Part shown: positions 51,681 to 60,645 of the stretch, piece by piece
Layout: the number at the start of each line of letters is the position of its first letter
Numbering within the stretch: position 1 is the first letter of the stretch
Assembly: GCF_039548895.1 (NCBI RefSeq)
Contig: NZ_JBCLVG010000002.1
Strand: one strand, 5' to 3'
Length of the DNA stretch: 64,000 bases
DNA from: Orlajensenia stereocauli
Lineage (GTDB): Bacteria > Actinomycetota > Actinomycetes > Actinomycetales > Microbacteriaceae
Notes under the pieces: generated by a model
Databases searched by the model: none
What the model saw: the letters and a program-made list of their open reading frames with translations, nothing else
What the model was told of the DNA's origin: nothing
Made by a program: the position numbers and the translations under genes

Positions 51681-51741
51681 TTCTTCCTCCTTCAGGTGTC
51701 TCTTGGTGTGGTGCATCGCTCGCCGGATGACCGGCGCACGA

Positions 51742-52512
51742 TTACGCGCTCGGACGGTGCCGGGACGCGAGCTTCTCGAGGGCCAGGGTCGCCGTGTAGA
51801 ACAACAGGCCGAGGATGATGGATCCGAGGACATAGGCCCAGGCGAGGGCGTAGTTGCTACTCGACGCCGCCGAGGTGATCGACTTGCCGAGGCCGCCCAC
51901 GGGGCCGCCGAAGTACTCGGCGATCAGGGCCGAGATGACGGCGAGAGACGACGCGATACGGAGGCCGGTGAAGACGAAGGGCGTGGCCGTGGGCAGCGTG
52001 ACGACGCGGGTCGCCTGCCACGGCGTCGCGGCGGTGGCGCGCATGAGGTCGCGGTGCACCGGACGCACCTGTCTCAGCCCCCGCAGCGAGTTGAGGTAGA
52101 CCGGCACGAACACGGCGATGGCCGCCACGATCTGGCGGGCGGTCTCGGCGCTGGCGCCGAACATCGTGTAGAGCACCGGCGCGAGGGCCACGATCGGGAT
52201 GACGGAGAGTGCAGCCACGAGCCCGGCGCTCAACTCGTCGATGATCGGCAGCAGCGCCGCGATCACGGCCGAGACCACTCCCACGATGCCACCGACAATC
52301 AGGCCGATGAGCGCGTTGGTTCCGGTGACGACGGATGCCGCCCACACTGTCGGGACGTTGTCGAGGAACTGCGTGAAGATCGACACCGGGCTCGGCAGCA
52401 CGAAGGGCTTGATGTCGAGAGCCACGACGGCGAGCTGCCAGATGAGCAGCGCCCCGATGCCGAGGATGAGGGGTGCGGCGATGGCGCGCGCCGAGCCGAT
52501 CTGCGGCCTCAT
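51742..52512 (-). CDS. ABC transporter permease (SsuC/ThiX type)
   Basis: A 256-residue permease with six helices and the EAA-like loop RDLMRATAATPWQATRVVTLPTATPFVFTGLRIA. It resembles SsuC/TauC and the hydroxymethylpyrimidine permease ThiX. It overlaps the ATPase by 4 bp upstream. With the 53363 gene, the importer has two different permeases. Confidence 0.9.
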   Translation of the reverse strand: MRPQIGSARAIAAPLILGIGALLIWQLAVVALDIKPFVLPSPVSIFTQFLDNVPTVWAASVVTGTNALIGLIVGGIVGVVSAVIAALLPIIDELSAGLVAALSVIPIVALAPVLYTMFGASAETARQIVAAIAVFVPVYLNSLRGLRQVRPVHRDLMRATAATPWQATRVVTLPTATPFVFTGLRIASSLAVISALIAEYFGGPVGGLGKSITSAASSSNYALAWAYVLGSIILGLLFYTATLALEKLASRHRPSA

Positions 52513-53366
52513 CGGTTCTCGACCCCCCGGGCGCCAGCCTCGGCGGGCGCACCGTGCAGCAGTTCGCGCACCTCGCTGACGGCGTCGAAGAAGCCGTCGG
52601 CCTCGCGCAGGCCCTCGCTGCGCTGGCCGGAGGAGCCGAGGGCGACGGGCAGGATGCCCTGGATGCGCCCGGGCCTGGGCGACATCACGACGACGCGGTT
52701 GGAGAGGAAGACGGCCTCGGGGATGCTGTGCGTCACGAACACCACGGCCGCCTGCGTCTCACCGCAGATGCGCACCAGTTCGTTCTGCATCCGCTCGCGC
52801 GTCATCTCGTCGAGGGCTCCGAACGGCTCGTCCATGAGCAGCAGGTTGGGGCTCTCGGCGAGAGCCCTGGCGATGGCGACGCGCTGCTGCATGCCGCCCG
52901 AGAGCTGGTCGGGGTACTTGGAACCGAAGTCGCCGAGGCCGACGAGCTCGAGCAGTTCCGCCGTGCGCGCCTTGCGGCCCGCTGCCGCCATGCCGTGCAG
53001 CTGCAGCGGCAGCTCGATGTTCGCGGCGACGCTGCGCCACGGCAGCAGGCCGGCCTGCTGGAACGCGATGCCGTACTCCTGGTCGAGGCGCGCCTTCTTG
53101 GCCGTCTTGCCGAAGACCCGGATCTCGCCCGCTGTGGGCTGGTCGAGGTCGGCGATGAGGCGCAGCAGGGTGGACTTGCCGCATCCACTCGGCCCGATCA
53201 GGCTCACGAACTCGCCAGGCGACACCGTGAGGTCGATGCCGTCGAGGGCTGTGACCGTGCTCTCGCCGCGGCGTCCGGTGAAGACACGGGAGACGCCGGT
53301 GATGCTGACGGCGTCGGATGCCGCAAGCGATGCGGCCGCGCCCGGGGTGGTCGTCTGATCGGTCAT
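52509..53366 (-). CDS. ABC transporter ATP-binding protein (SsuB/ThiZ type)
   Basis: A 285-residue ATPase. Walker A GPSGCGKSTLL is at about residue 58, signature LSGGMQQRVAIARALA near 155, Walker B LLLMDEPFGALD near 178, and the switch His in FVTHS. The nitrate/sulfonate/taurine-type length and motif order match. It sits between the two permease genes with 4-bp overlaps on both sides. Confidence 0.93.
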   Translation of the reverse strand: MTDQTTTPGAAASLAASDAVSITGVSRVFTGRRGESTVTALDGIDLTVSPGEFVSLIGPSGCGKSTLLRLIADLDQPTAGEIRVFGKTAKKARLDQEYGIAFQQAGLLPWRSVAANIELPLQLHGMAAAGRKARTAELLELVGLGDFGSKYPDQLSGGMQQRVAIARALAESPNLLLMDEPFGALDEMTRERMQNELVRICGETQAAVVFVTHSIPEAVFLSNRVVVMSPRPGRIQGILPVALGSSGQRSEGLREADGFFDAVSEVRELLHGAPAEAGARGVENR

Positions 53367-54328
53367 GCTGGAACCTCTCCACGGCGGTAGCGGCGCAGGA
53401 AGACGCCGATGAGACTGACGAAGCCCGCGGCCACGAGGCCGACGAGCACGGCGCCGAAGATGGGCGCGTACGGTTTGGCCGGGTCGCCGCCCGATGCCGC
53501 GGCGAACTCCACGACCATGCGGCCGATGCCGCCGCGCAGGCCGATGGACACCTCGGCGACGATCGTGCCGATGACGGCGCTGGCCGCACCGAGGCGGAGC
53601 GCCGGCAGCAGGTAGGGGACGCTGGCGGGCAGGCGCAGCCTGAACAGCGTCGTCCACCAGCCGACGCCGTAGCTGCGCATGAGCTCGATGTGGTTGGTGT
53701 CGGGCGAGTTGAGGCCCCGGAGCGCGCCGATCGAGATGGGGAAGAACGCGAGGTAGCTGGCGATGAGGGCTACCGACATCCACGGCTCCCACTCGAAGTC
53801 TCCGACCTGGATCTGCGCACCCCAGCGCCGCACCAACGGCGCGATTGCGATGAGCGGAACAGTCTGGCTCAGCACGATCCACGGGAACAGCGCGGCCTCG
53901 GCCGTGAGGAAGCGCTGCATGAGCAGGGCGAGGAAGAGGCCGACGACCACTCCGGCGATCCAGCCGACGGAGGCCACTCCCAGGCTGAACGCCGAGGCCT
54001 GCAGCACCGCCAGCCACATCGGCAGCGCGTTGGCGGCGCTCGAGACCGGCTCGAACAGTCGGCCGACCATGTCCCAGACGTGAGGCATGGCGAGGTCGGT
54101 GGTGCGCGGCAGCACGGTGACGCCGCCGACGATCACGCCCTCGGCCGGGCCGAGAGCCTTGTAGAGCTCCCAGACCATCGCGAGCAGCAGCACGCCGAGG
54201 GCGCCCAGGCCGAAGCGGCGGAGGAAGGCTGCGCCACGCAGCGGGCGTCGGGTCGAATCCTCGACGATTCCGGGCACCGTGCCGATCGACCCGGCGTCGA
54301 CCGCCTTCAGCGCCTCGGACACGCTCAT
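53363..54328 (-). CDS. ABC transporter permease, second subunit
   Basis: A 321-residue permease with about six helices and an extended N-terminus. The EAA region NHIELMRSYGVGWWTTLFRLRLPASVPYLLPALRLGAA is clear. It is the second permease of the SsuC type in the operon, so the importer is probably a heterodimer. The ATG overlaps the LLM oxidoreductase stop by 4 bp. Confidence 0.9.
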   Translation of the reverse strand: MSVSEALKAVDAGSIGTVPGIVEDSTRRPLRGAAFLRRFGLGALGVLLLAMVWELYKALGPAEGVIVGGVTVLPRTTDLAMPHVWDMVGRLFEPVSSAANALPMWLAVLQASAFSLGVASVGWIAGVVVGLFLALLMQRFLTAEAALFPWIVLSQTVPLIAIAPLVRRWGAQIQVGDFEWEPWMSVALIASYLAFFPISIGALRGLNSPDTNHIELMRSYGVGWWTTLFRLRLPASVPYLLPALRLGAASAVIGTIVAEVSIGLRGGIGRMVVEFAAASGGDPAKPYAPIFGAVLVGLVAAGFVSLIGVFLRRYRRGEVPA

Positions 54329-55341
54329 GCCTTCGCCGTGATGTGGTCGGAGAGTGCCGGGATGACGGTCTCGCCGTAGACGCGGAGGGTCTCCTCCTTG
54401 TTATCGTGCTGCAGGTAGCCGGCGAACTGGTCGACGCCGAGGGCCTTCAGCGCCTCGAGTTTCTCGATGTGCTGCTCGGCGGTCCCCATGATGCAGAACC
54501 TGTCGACGATCTCATCGGGCACGAAGCTGGCGTGCGAGTTTCCCGCGCGGCCGTGCTCGTTGTAGTCGTAGCCCTCGCGGCCGGCGATGTAGTCGGTGAG
54601 GGCATCGGGCACGTCGCCGTGGGCGCCGTACTTCGACACGATGTCGGCCACGTGGTTGCCGACCATGCCGCCGAACCAGCGGCACTGGTCGCGCATGTGC
54701 TCCCAGTCGTCGCCGATGTACATGGGCGCCGCCACGCAGAACTTGATCGACATCGGGTCTCGCCCGACTGCTTCAGCGGCATCCCGCACGGTCTTGATCA
54801 TCCAGGCGGCGATGTCGAGGTCGGCGAGTTGCAGGATGAAGCCGTCGCCGACCTCGCCGGTGAGCTTGAGCGCGAGCGGACCGTAGGCGGCCACCCACAC
54901 GTCGAGCTCCGAGCCACGACTCCAGGGGAACTGCAGCTGCGAGCCGTTGTACTCCACCGAGCGCGAGTTGCCGAGCTCGCGGATCACGTGGATCGATTCG
55001 CGCAGCGTCTTCAGGGTGGTGGGCGCACCGTTGGTCACGCGCACGGCCGAGTCGCCGCGACCGATGCCCACGATGGTGCGGTTGCCGTACATCTCGTTGA
55101 GGGTCGCGAAGACCGATGCCGTCACGGTCCAGTCGCGGGTCGCCGGGTTGGTGACCATCGGCCCGACGATCACCTTGCGGGTCTCGGCGAGGATGGCGCT
55201 GTAGATCACGTAGGGCTCCTGCCAGAGCAGGTGCGAGTCGAAGGTCCACACGTGGCTGAAGCCGTGGTTCTCGGCCAGCTTGGCGAGCTGCACGGTGCGC
55301 GACGCGGGCGGGTTGGTCTGGAGGACTGCTCCGAAATCCAT
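54325..55341 (-). CDS. LLM-class oxidoreductase (TIGR03842-like) of the pyrimidine cluster
   Basis: A 338-residue luciferase-like enzyme. The N-terminus MDFGAVLQTNPPASRTVQLAKLAENHGFSHVWTFDSHLLW, the TVGIGRGDSAVR-like cofactor loop and the VWVAAYGPLALKLTGEVGDGFILQ segment match the CPS_4043/TIGR03842 family. Its cofactor (F420 or FMN) is unresolved: members occur in species without F420. It lies between the hydantoinase and the permease genes, so it likely modifies the imported ring or a relative. AGGAGA lies 5 nt before ATG 55341. Confidence 0.85.
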   Translation of the reverse strand: MDFGAVLQTNPPASRTVQLAKLAENHGFSHVWTFDSHLLWQEPYVIYSAILAETRKVIVGPMVTNPATRDWTVTASVFATLNEMYGNRTIVGIGRGDSAVRVTNGAPTTLKTLRESIHVIRELGNSRSVEYNGSQLQFPWSRGSELDVWVAAYGPLALKLTGEVGDGFILQLADLDIAAWMIKTVRDAAEAVGRDPMSIKFCVAAPMYIGDDWEHMRDQCRWFGGMVGNHVADIVSKYGAHGDVPDALTDYIAGREGYDYNEHGRAGNSHASFVPDEIVDRFCIMGTAEQHIEKLEALKALGVDQFAGYLQHDNKEETLRVYGETVIPALSDHITAKA

Positions 55342-55349
55342 GGGGTCTC

Positions 55350-56786
55350 CTAGATCAGGTACTGCGACAGGCCGCGCTTGAGGAACCGGCCGTCGCCCTT
55401 GGCGCCCAGGTACTGGTTGTCATCGACCACGACCTTGCCGCGCGAGATGACGGTGTCGACGTGGCCGTCGATCTCGAAGCCCTCCCACGCCGAGTGGTCC
55501 ATGTTCATGTGGTGGGTCTTGTCGACGCCGATGGAGGTGTGGCCGTTCGGGTCGTAGACGACGATGTCGGCATCCGCCCCCGGCTGGATCACACCCTTCT
55601 GTCCGTAGAGGCCGAACATGCGAGCAGGGGTCGTGCTGGTGAGCTCCACCCAGCGCTCGAGGGTGATCTCGCCGGTCACGACGCCCTGGTACATCAGGTC
55701 CATGCGGTGCTCGATCGAGCCGATGCCGTTGGGGATCTTGCGGAAGTCGCCGAGGCCCAGCTCCTTCTGGTCCTTCATGCAGAACGGGCAGTGGTCGGTC
55801 GAGACCATCTGCACGTCGTTGGTGCGCAGCGACTGCCACATGGCGTCCTGGTGGCCCTCCTCCCGCGAGCGCAGCGGCGTCGAGCACACCCACTTGGCAC
55901 CCTCGAAGGCGCCCCACTTCTCACTGACGGCACCGAGCTGCTCCTCGAGCGAGAGGTAGAGGTACTGGGGGCAGGTCTCAGCGAACACGTTCTGGCCCTT
56001 GTCGCGCGCCCATGCCACCTGCTCGACGGCCTGCTTGGCACTGACGTGAACGATGTAGAGGGGGGCACCGGTGAGCTTGGCCAGCATGATCGCCCGGTGC
56101 GTGGCCTCCTCCTCCATCTCCCAGGCTCGCGCCTTGCCGTGGTAGAACGGATCGGTCTTGCGCTGTTCGACGAGCTGGGCAGCGAGAACGTCGATGGCCG
56201 GGCCGTTCTCGGCGTGCATCATCGTGAGCATGCCGGTGTCGCGGGAGAGCTGCATGGCCTTGAGGATCTGCGCGTCGTCGGAGTAGAAGACGCCCGGGTA
56301 GGCCATGAACAGCTTGAAGCTCGAGATGCCCTCGTCTACGAGGCCGCGCATCGCCAGCAGCGACTCGTCGTTCACGTCACCGACGATCTGGTGGAAGCCG
56401 TAGTCGATGGCGCAGTTGCCTGCGGCCTTCTCGTGCCAGGCCGCGAGGCCGTCCTGGATCTTCTGTCCGTAGGTCTGCACGGCGAAGTCGACGATGCTCG
56501 TCGTTCCGCCCCAGGCGGCAGCCCGGGTACCGGTCTCGAAGGTGTCTGATGCCTCGGTGCCGCCGAACGGCAGCTGCATGTGGGTGTGCGCATCGATTCC
56601 GCCCGGGATCACGTACTTGCCCGCCGCGTCGATGACGGTGTCGACGGATGCCGCGACATCGGTTCCGAGCAGCACGCTGCCGGGTTCCAGCACCGCCGTG
56701 ATGCGCTCCCCGTCGATCAGCACGTCGGCCTGGGCTCGGCCGGTGGCGCTGACCACGGTGCCGTTGGTGATGAGGGTCGTTGCCAT
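55350..56786 (-). CDS. hydA: Dihydropyrimidinase / D-hydantoinase
   Basis: A 478-residue amidohydrolase that opens dihydropyrimidines or hydantoins to N-carbamoyl amino acids. The metal ligands are in GGIDAHTHMQLPFGG near 55-69. The lysine expected to be carboxylated is in SFKLFMAYPG near 148-157, HAENG and HVSAKQAVEQ follow, and STDHCPFC is near 325. ATG 56786 has AAGGAG 6 nt upstream. It is followed by the LLM gene 8 bp on, whose ribosome site overlaps its stop. Confidence 0.95.
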   Translation of the reverse strand: MATTLITNGTVVSATGRAQADVLIDGERITAVLEPGSVLLGTDVAASVDTVIDAAGKYVIPGGIDAHTHMQLPFGGTEASDTFETGTRAAAWGGTTSIVDFAVQTYGQKIQDGLAAWHEKAAGNCAIDYGFHQIVGDVNDESLLAMRGLVDEGISSFKLFMAYPGVFYSDDAQILKAMQLSRDTGMLTMMHAENGPAIDVLAAQLVEQRKTDPFYHGKARAWEMEEEATHRAIMLAKLTGAPLYIVHVSAKQAVEQVAWARDKGQNVFAETCPQYLYLSLEEQLGAVSEKWGAFEGAKWVCSTPLRSREEGHQDAMWQSLRTNDVQMVSTDHCPFCMKDQKELGLGDFRKIPNGIGSIEHRMDLMYQGVVTGEITLERWVELTSTTPARMFGLYGQKGVIQPGADADIVVYDPNGHTSIGVDKTHHMNMDHSAWEGFEIDGHVDTVISRGKVVVDDNQYLGAKGDGRFLKRGLSQYLI

Positions 56787-56807
56787 GGTTCGCTCCTTCG
56801 CGGTCGG

Positions 56808-57689
56808 CTACGGCTTCGGGATGGACGTGTACGACTCGGGGCGACGGTCGCGGTAGAACTGCCAGTTGTTGCGCACCTGACGGATCATGTCCATGTCGAG
56901 GTCGCGCACCACGACCTCCTCGTGGTCCTCCGACCCGTACTCGCCGATGATGTTGCCCTGCGGGTCGACGAACTGGCTCTTGCCGTAGAAGTTGACGGCG
57001 AGGTCGCCGTACTCGTTGTCCTCGAGGCCGACCCTGTTGGCTGCGGCGACGAAGTAACCGTTGGCGGCTGCTGCCGCCGGCTGCTCGATCTCCCACAACC
57101 GGTTCGAGAGTCCGGGCTTCGTGGCGTTCGGGTTGAAGACGATCTGCGCGCCGTTGAGCCCGAGTTCCCGCCATCCTTCGGGGAAGTGCCGGTCGTAGCA
57201 GATGTAGACGCCGATCTTGCCGACGGCGGTGTCGAAGACGGGGTAGCCCAGGTTGCCCGGGCGGAAGTAGAACTTCTCCCAGAACCGGTCGAGGTTGGGG
57301 ATGTGGTGCTTGCGGTAGGACCCGAGGATGGTGCCGTCAGAGTCGACCACGACCGCGGTGTTGTAGTAGACGCCGGGCTGCTCCTCCTCGTAGATCGGGA
57401 GGATCATGACCATGTCGAGCTCCTGGGCGAGCGCCGCGAAGCGCTGCACGATGGGGCCGTCGGCCGGCTCGGCGTAGTCGTAGTACTTGGCGTCCTCGGT
57501 GATGCCGAAGTAGGGGCCGTAGAACAGCTCCTGGAAGCAGATGACCTGAGCGCCCTGCTCCTTGGCCTCACGAGCGAACTGCTCGTGCTTGGCGATCATC
57601 GACTCCTTGTCGCCCGTCCAGGTCGTCTGGGTGATCGCTGCTCGCACGATGTTCGTGCTGGTGCTCGTGCTCTTGTTGACGCTGGTCAT
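56808..57689 (-). CDS. N-carbamoyl-beta-alanine amidohydrolase (beta-ureidopropionase), nitrilase type
   Basis: A 293-residue nitrilase-superfamily enzyme. The catalytic triad is Glu in ICFQELFYGPYF, Lys in YRKHHIPNLDRFWEKFYF, and Cys in VYICYDRHFPEGWRELGLNGAQIVFNPNAT. It hydrolyses the N-carbamoyl amino acid made by the hydantoinase, yielding beta-alanine (or 3-aminoisobutyrate), carbon dioxide and ammonia. It is the first gene of the pyrimidine operon. GGAGG lies about 9 nt before ATG 57689. Confidence 0.9.
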   Translation of the reverse strand: MTSVNKSTSTSTNIVRAAITQTTWTGDKESMIAKHEQFAREAKEQGAQVICFQELFYGPYFGITEDAKYYDYAEPADGPIVQRFAALAQELDMVMILPIYEEEQPGVYYNTAVVVDSDGTILGSYRKHHIPNLDRFWEKFYFRPGNLGYPVFDTAVGKIGVYICYDRHFPEGWRELGLNGAQIVFNPNATKPGLSNRLWEIEQPAAAAANGYFVAAANRVGLEDNEYGDLAVNFYGKSQFVDPQGNIIGEYGSEDHEEVVVRDLDMDMIRQVRNNWQFYRDRRPESYTSIPKP

Positions 57690-57882
57690 GACCGGTTGCC
57701 TCCACGAAAGGATCTGCCGGCGATGGCGGTACTACGCGAAAGTCACCAACGCCGAGGGTTGAAGCCGAACCGGACTTCTTCGTCCGTTCTGTTATTGTTC
57801 GGCGTAAACATTTCTCTTTTGTTTCACTGTGTGACGTACGTGTAAGTCATTGTGGTTCCCCACCTCCCGGAGGGCAAGACCC
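57690..57882. promoter_or_regulatory. Divergent control region of the pyrimidine cluster
   Basis: The 193 bp between the ureidopropionase gene and the MocR regulator holds an AT-rich island (57780-57830) with the run GTTCTGTTATTGTTC and TTTTGTTTCAC. These direct-repeat-like motifs are plausible MocR binding sites. A GGAGGG precedes the MocR ATG. Confidence 0.5.
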
Positions 57883-59283
57883 ATGCACGATGAACCCATG
57901 CACTCGTGGATCCAGCACATCGACGGGTCGTCGCCCCGCGACATCGCGGCATCGATCGCGCGCCAGATCACCTCGGGGGAGCTCGCACCCGGCGATCGCC
58001 TGCCCACGGTGCGCGATGTCGCGAGCGAGATCGGGGTGAGTCCTGCCACGGTCAGCCACGCCTGGCAGGCCCTCGCCCGCGCCGGGCTCATCGTCTCGCG
58101 TGGACGCGCCGGCAGTTTCGTCCGCAGCACGGATGCCGCCTGGCTGCCTCCCCGAACGCAGGGCTTGGCCGGGCACCCCGGCGACGCCAGGCTCGACCTG
58201 TCACGCGGCACTCCCGATCCCCTGCTGCTCCCCGGCCTCGGCCGCGCCCTCGCCAGGGTGTCGGCTGGAGCGCAGAGCGCCCAGACCTCGAGCTACCACG
58301 ACCTGCCGCTCATCCCCGAGCTCGAGCGGGTCCTGCGCTCGGCCTGGCCATACCAGGCCGAGGCCATCACCGTCGTCGACGGGGCACTCGACGCCGTCTC
58401 GCGTGCTCTCGAGTCGGTCGTGCGCTTCGGCGATCGGGTGGTCGTCGAGAGCCCGGGGTTCCCGCCCTTCTTCGACCTCATCGACGCCCTCGGCGCCGAG
58501 CGCGTGCCGGTCATCCTCGACGACGACGGCATGCTGCCGGCCTCGCTCGCCGCCGCCCTGGGAACGCATCCGAGTGCCGTCATCCTGCAGCCCCGAGCCC
58601 AGAACCCGACGGGGGCGTCGATGCCCCGGGCCCGCGCCGAGGAGCTGGCCCGCGTCATCCGTGCGCATCCGAACGGATCGCAGGTGACCGTGATCGAGGA
58701 CGACCACTCCGGCCAGATCTCGACCTCGGGCGACGTGAGCCTCGGCGAGTGGCTGCCCGACCAGGTGCTGCACGTGCGCAGCTTCTCGAAGTCGCACGGC
58801 CCCGACCTGCGCATCGCCGCGCTGGGCGGCCCGACCCGCATCGTCGATCGCATCGTCGCCAGACGGATGCTGGGACCGGGGTGGACATCGCGCATGACGC
58901 AGCGCATCCTCTACGACCTGCTCACCGACGGCCAGTCGATCGACGAGGTGGCCGAGGCGCGGCGCCAGTACTACACGCGCCAGCGCACCCTCGCGGCGGG
59001 GCTCGGGGTCTGGGGCGTGGCGTCTCCGGTGCGCTCCGACGGCATCAACACCTGGCTGCCTGTGGCCGATGAGCGCTCGGCGCTCGTCCAGCTGGCCGCC
59101 GTCGGCATCAGGGTCGCCGCGGGTTCGGCGTTCATGGCAGCGGACGTGCCCGGCGCCCCGGCCTTCGTGCGGGTGACGGCCGGCGTGGTGCGCGACGACA
59201 CCACCGATGTCGCCGCAGCGCTCGCGGCGGCTGCACTGCCGCATCCGCCCGGCTCGCACTCCCTCGGGTCGCGCTGGTCGTAG
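57883..59283 (+). CDS. MocR/PydR-type PLP-dependent regulator
   Basis: A 466-residue fusion of a GntR-type winged helix (DIAASIARQITSGELAPGDRLPTVRDVASEIGVSPATVSHAWQALARAGLIV) with a class I aminotransferase-like domain. The PLP-binding Lys is in HVRSFSKSHGPDLR, and the pyridine-facing Asp lies near DDDGMLPASL. It is divergent from the pyrimidine operon and most likely controls it. ATG 57883 is preferred because GGAGGG lies 8 nt upstream. Confidence 0.88.
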   Translation: MHDEPMHSWIQHIDGSSPRDIAASIARQITSGELAPGDRLPTVRDVASEIGVSPATVSHAWQALARAGLIVSRGRAGSFVRSTDAAWLPPRTQGLAGHPGDARLDLSRGTPDPLLLPGLGRALARVSAGAQSAQTSSYHDLPLIPELERVLRSAWPYQAEAITVVDGALDAVSRALESVVRFGDRVVVESPGFPPFFDLIDALGAERVPVILDDDGMLPASLAAALGTHPSAVILQPRAQNPTGASMPRARAEELARVIRAHPNGSQVTVIEDDHSGQISTSGDVSLGEWLPDQVLHVRSFSKSHGPDLRIAALGGPTRIVDRIVARRMLGPGWTSRMTQRILYDLLTDGQSIDEVAEARRQYYTRQRTLAAGLGVWGVASPVRSDGINTWLPVADERSALVQLAAVGIRVAAGSAFMAADVPGAPAFVRVTAGVVRDDTTDVAAALAAAALPHPPGSHSLGSRWS

Positions 59284-59298
59284 CCGCGGAATCCACTC

Positions 59299-59304
59299 TT
59301 GACA
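59299..59304 (+). promoter_or_regulatory. -35 box of the GntR/ABC promoter
   Basis: TTGACA, a perfect consensus -35, lies just upstream of the inverted-repeat operator. The best matching -10 is uncertain (TGGTTA at 59323, or TTAACT at 59326). Confidence 0.4.
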
Positions 59305-59320
59305 GGACTGCTCCGTCATG

Positions 59321-59350
59321 GTTGGTTAACTACATCAGTAACTAACCAAC
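59321..59350. promoter_or_regulatory. Candidate GntR (YtrA-type) operator
   Basis: GTTGGTTA (59321-59328) and TAACCAAC (59343-59350) are perfect inverted arms 14 nt apart. Extending them gives 12-bp arms with two mismatches. The site covers the promoter and start region of the GntR gene. Confidence 0.6.
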
Positions 59351-59383
59351 AAGGTTGCGGACAATCGCAGCAGAGTGGACCGA

Positions 59384-59743
59384 ATGGACGACTCCCGTCC
59401 GATCTTCATCCAGATCGCCGAACAGGTCGAGAACGACATCATCGATGGCGTCCTCGCCGAGAACGCCCAGATCCCGTCTATCAACGAGTTCGCGGCGTTC
59501 CATCGGATCAACCCGGCAACGGCCCTCAAGGGGGTGAACCGCCTGGTCGATACGGGCATCGTGGTGAAACGGCGCGGAATCGGCATGTTCGTCATGGAGG
59601 GTGCCCGCGCCCGGCTGGTGGAACAACGCCGTGCCGAGTTCGCCGCCCAGTACGTTCGACCGCTCATCATCGAGGCTCGCAAGCTCGGCATCGACGTGGA
59701 GAGCCTCGCGGGGCTCATCCGTTCGGAAAGGAATGAACCATGA
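59384..59743 (+). CDS. GntR family regulator, YtrA type
   Basis: A 119-residue short GntR protein: winged helix (RPIFIQIAEQVENDIIDGVLAENAQIPSINEFAAFHRINPATALKGVNRLV) plus a small dimerisation helix. YtrA members lack a large effector domain and control ABC exporters. ATG 59384 is chosen over the GTG nine nt before it. The stop overlaps the ATPase ATG by 4 bp. Confidence 0.87.
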   Translation: MDDSRPIFIQIAEQVENDIIDGVLAENAQIPSINEFAAFHRINPATALKGVNRLVDTGIVVKRRGIGMFVMEGARARLVEQRRAEFAAQYVRPLIIEARKLGIDVESLAGLIRSERNEP

Positions 59744-60645
59744 CCGACACCGCTGTACAGGCGAGTGGACTCACGAAACGGTACGGCGACTTCACCGCCG
59801 TCGACGGTGTCGACCTCGAGATCCAGTCGAACCGCATCTACGGCCTGCTCGGCCGCAACGGCGCAGGCAAGACCACGATCATGCAGATGCTGACGGGCCA
59901 GTTGTTCCCGAACGCCGGCACGCTGCGGGTCTTCGGGCGGGAGCCGGCCGAACACGCCGACGTGCTGCGCAAGCTGTGCTTCATCGCGGAGTCGCAGCGC
60001 TACCCCGACATGTTCACGGCGGCCGACGTCTTCGCTGCAGCGCCCTGGTTCCACGAGAACTGGGATTCGGCGTTCGCGGAGCGGTTGATCGCCGACTTCA
60101 GGTTGCCGGCGAAGCGGCGCATCAAGAAGCTCTCCCGCGGCCAGCTGTCAGCCGTCGGGGTGATCGTCGGGCTCGCCTCGCGCGCTCCCCTTACGTTCTT
60201 CGACGAGCCGTACCTCGGGCTCGACGCCGTCGCACGGCACATCTTCTACGACCGGCTCCTCGAGGACTACGCCGAGCACCCGCGCACGATCGTGCTGTCC
60301 ACCCACCTGATCGACGAGGTGGCCAACCTCCTCGAGCACGTCATCCTCATCGACCAGGGCCGCATCATCCTCGATCGCGACGCGGAAGAGGTACGCGGCT
60401 CGGCGTCCACGGTGGCCGGACCATCGGCCGCCATCGAGACCTTCGTCGCCGACCGGCCCGTGATCGGCCGGCAGGCGCTCGGAGGACTCGCATCCGTCAC
60501 CATCGACGGCAGGCTCGACCCGGCCGACAGGCAGCGAGCCGCCGAACTCGGCCTGGAGCTGGCTCCAGTCTCGCTCCAGCAGCTCATCGTCCACCTCACC
60601 GGCGACGACCTCGCCGGCCCGTCAGAAGGAGAGGAAGCAGCATGA
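59740..60645 (+). CDS. ABC exporter ATP-binding protein
   Basis: A 301-residue ATPase. Walker A GRNGAGKTTIMQML is at about residue 40, signature LSRGQLSAVGVIVGLA near 130, and Walker B LTFFDEPYLGLD near 150, followed by the switch His region VLSTHLIDE. The C-terminal region is extended by about 60 residues (from VRGSASTVAGPSAA). It works with the downstream membrane protein. The signature LSRGQ replaces the common LSGGQ. Confidence 0.9.
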   Translation: MTDTAVQASGLTKRYGDFTAVDGVDLEIQSNRIYGLLGRNGAGKTTIMQMLTGQLFPNAGTLRVFGREPAEHADVLRKLCFIAESQRYPDMFTAADVFAAAPWFHENWDSAFAERLIADFRLPAKRRIKKLSRGQLSAVGVIVGLASRAPLTFFDEPYLGLDAVARHIFYDRLLEDYAEHPRTIVLSTHLIDEVANLLEHVILIDQGRIILDRDAEEVRGSASTVAGPSAAIETFVADRPVIGRQALGGLASVTIDGRLDPADRQRAAELGLELAPVSLQQLIVHLTGDDLAGPSEGEEAA

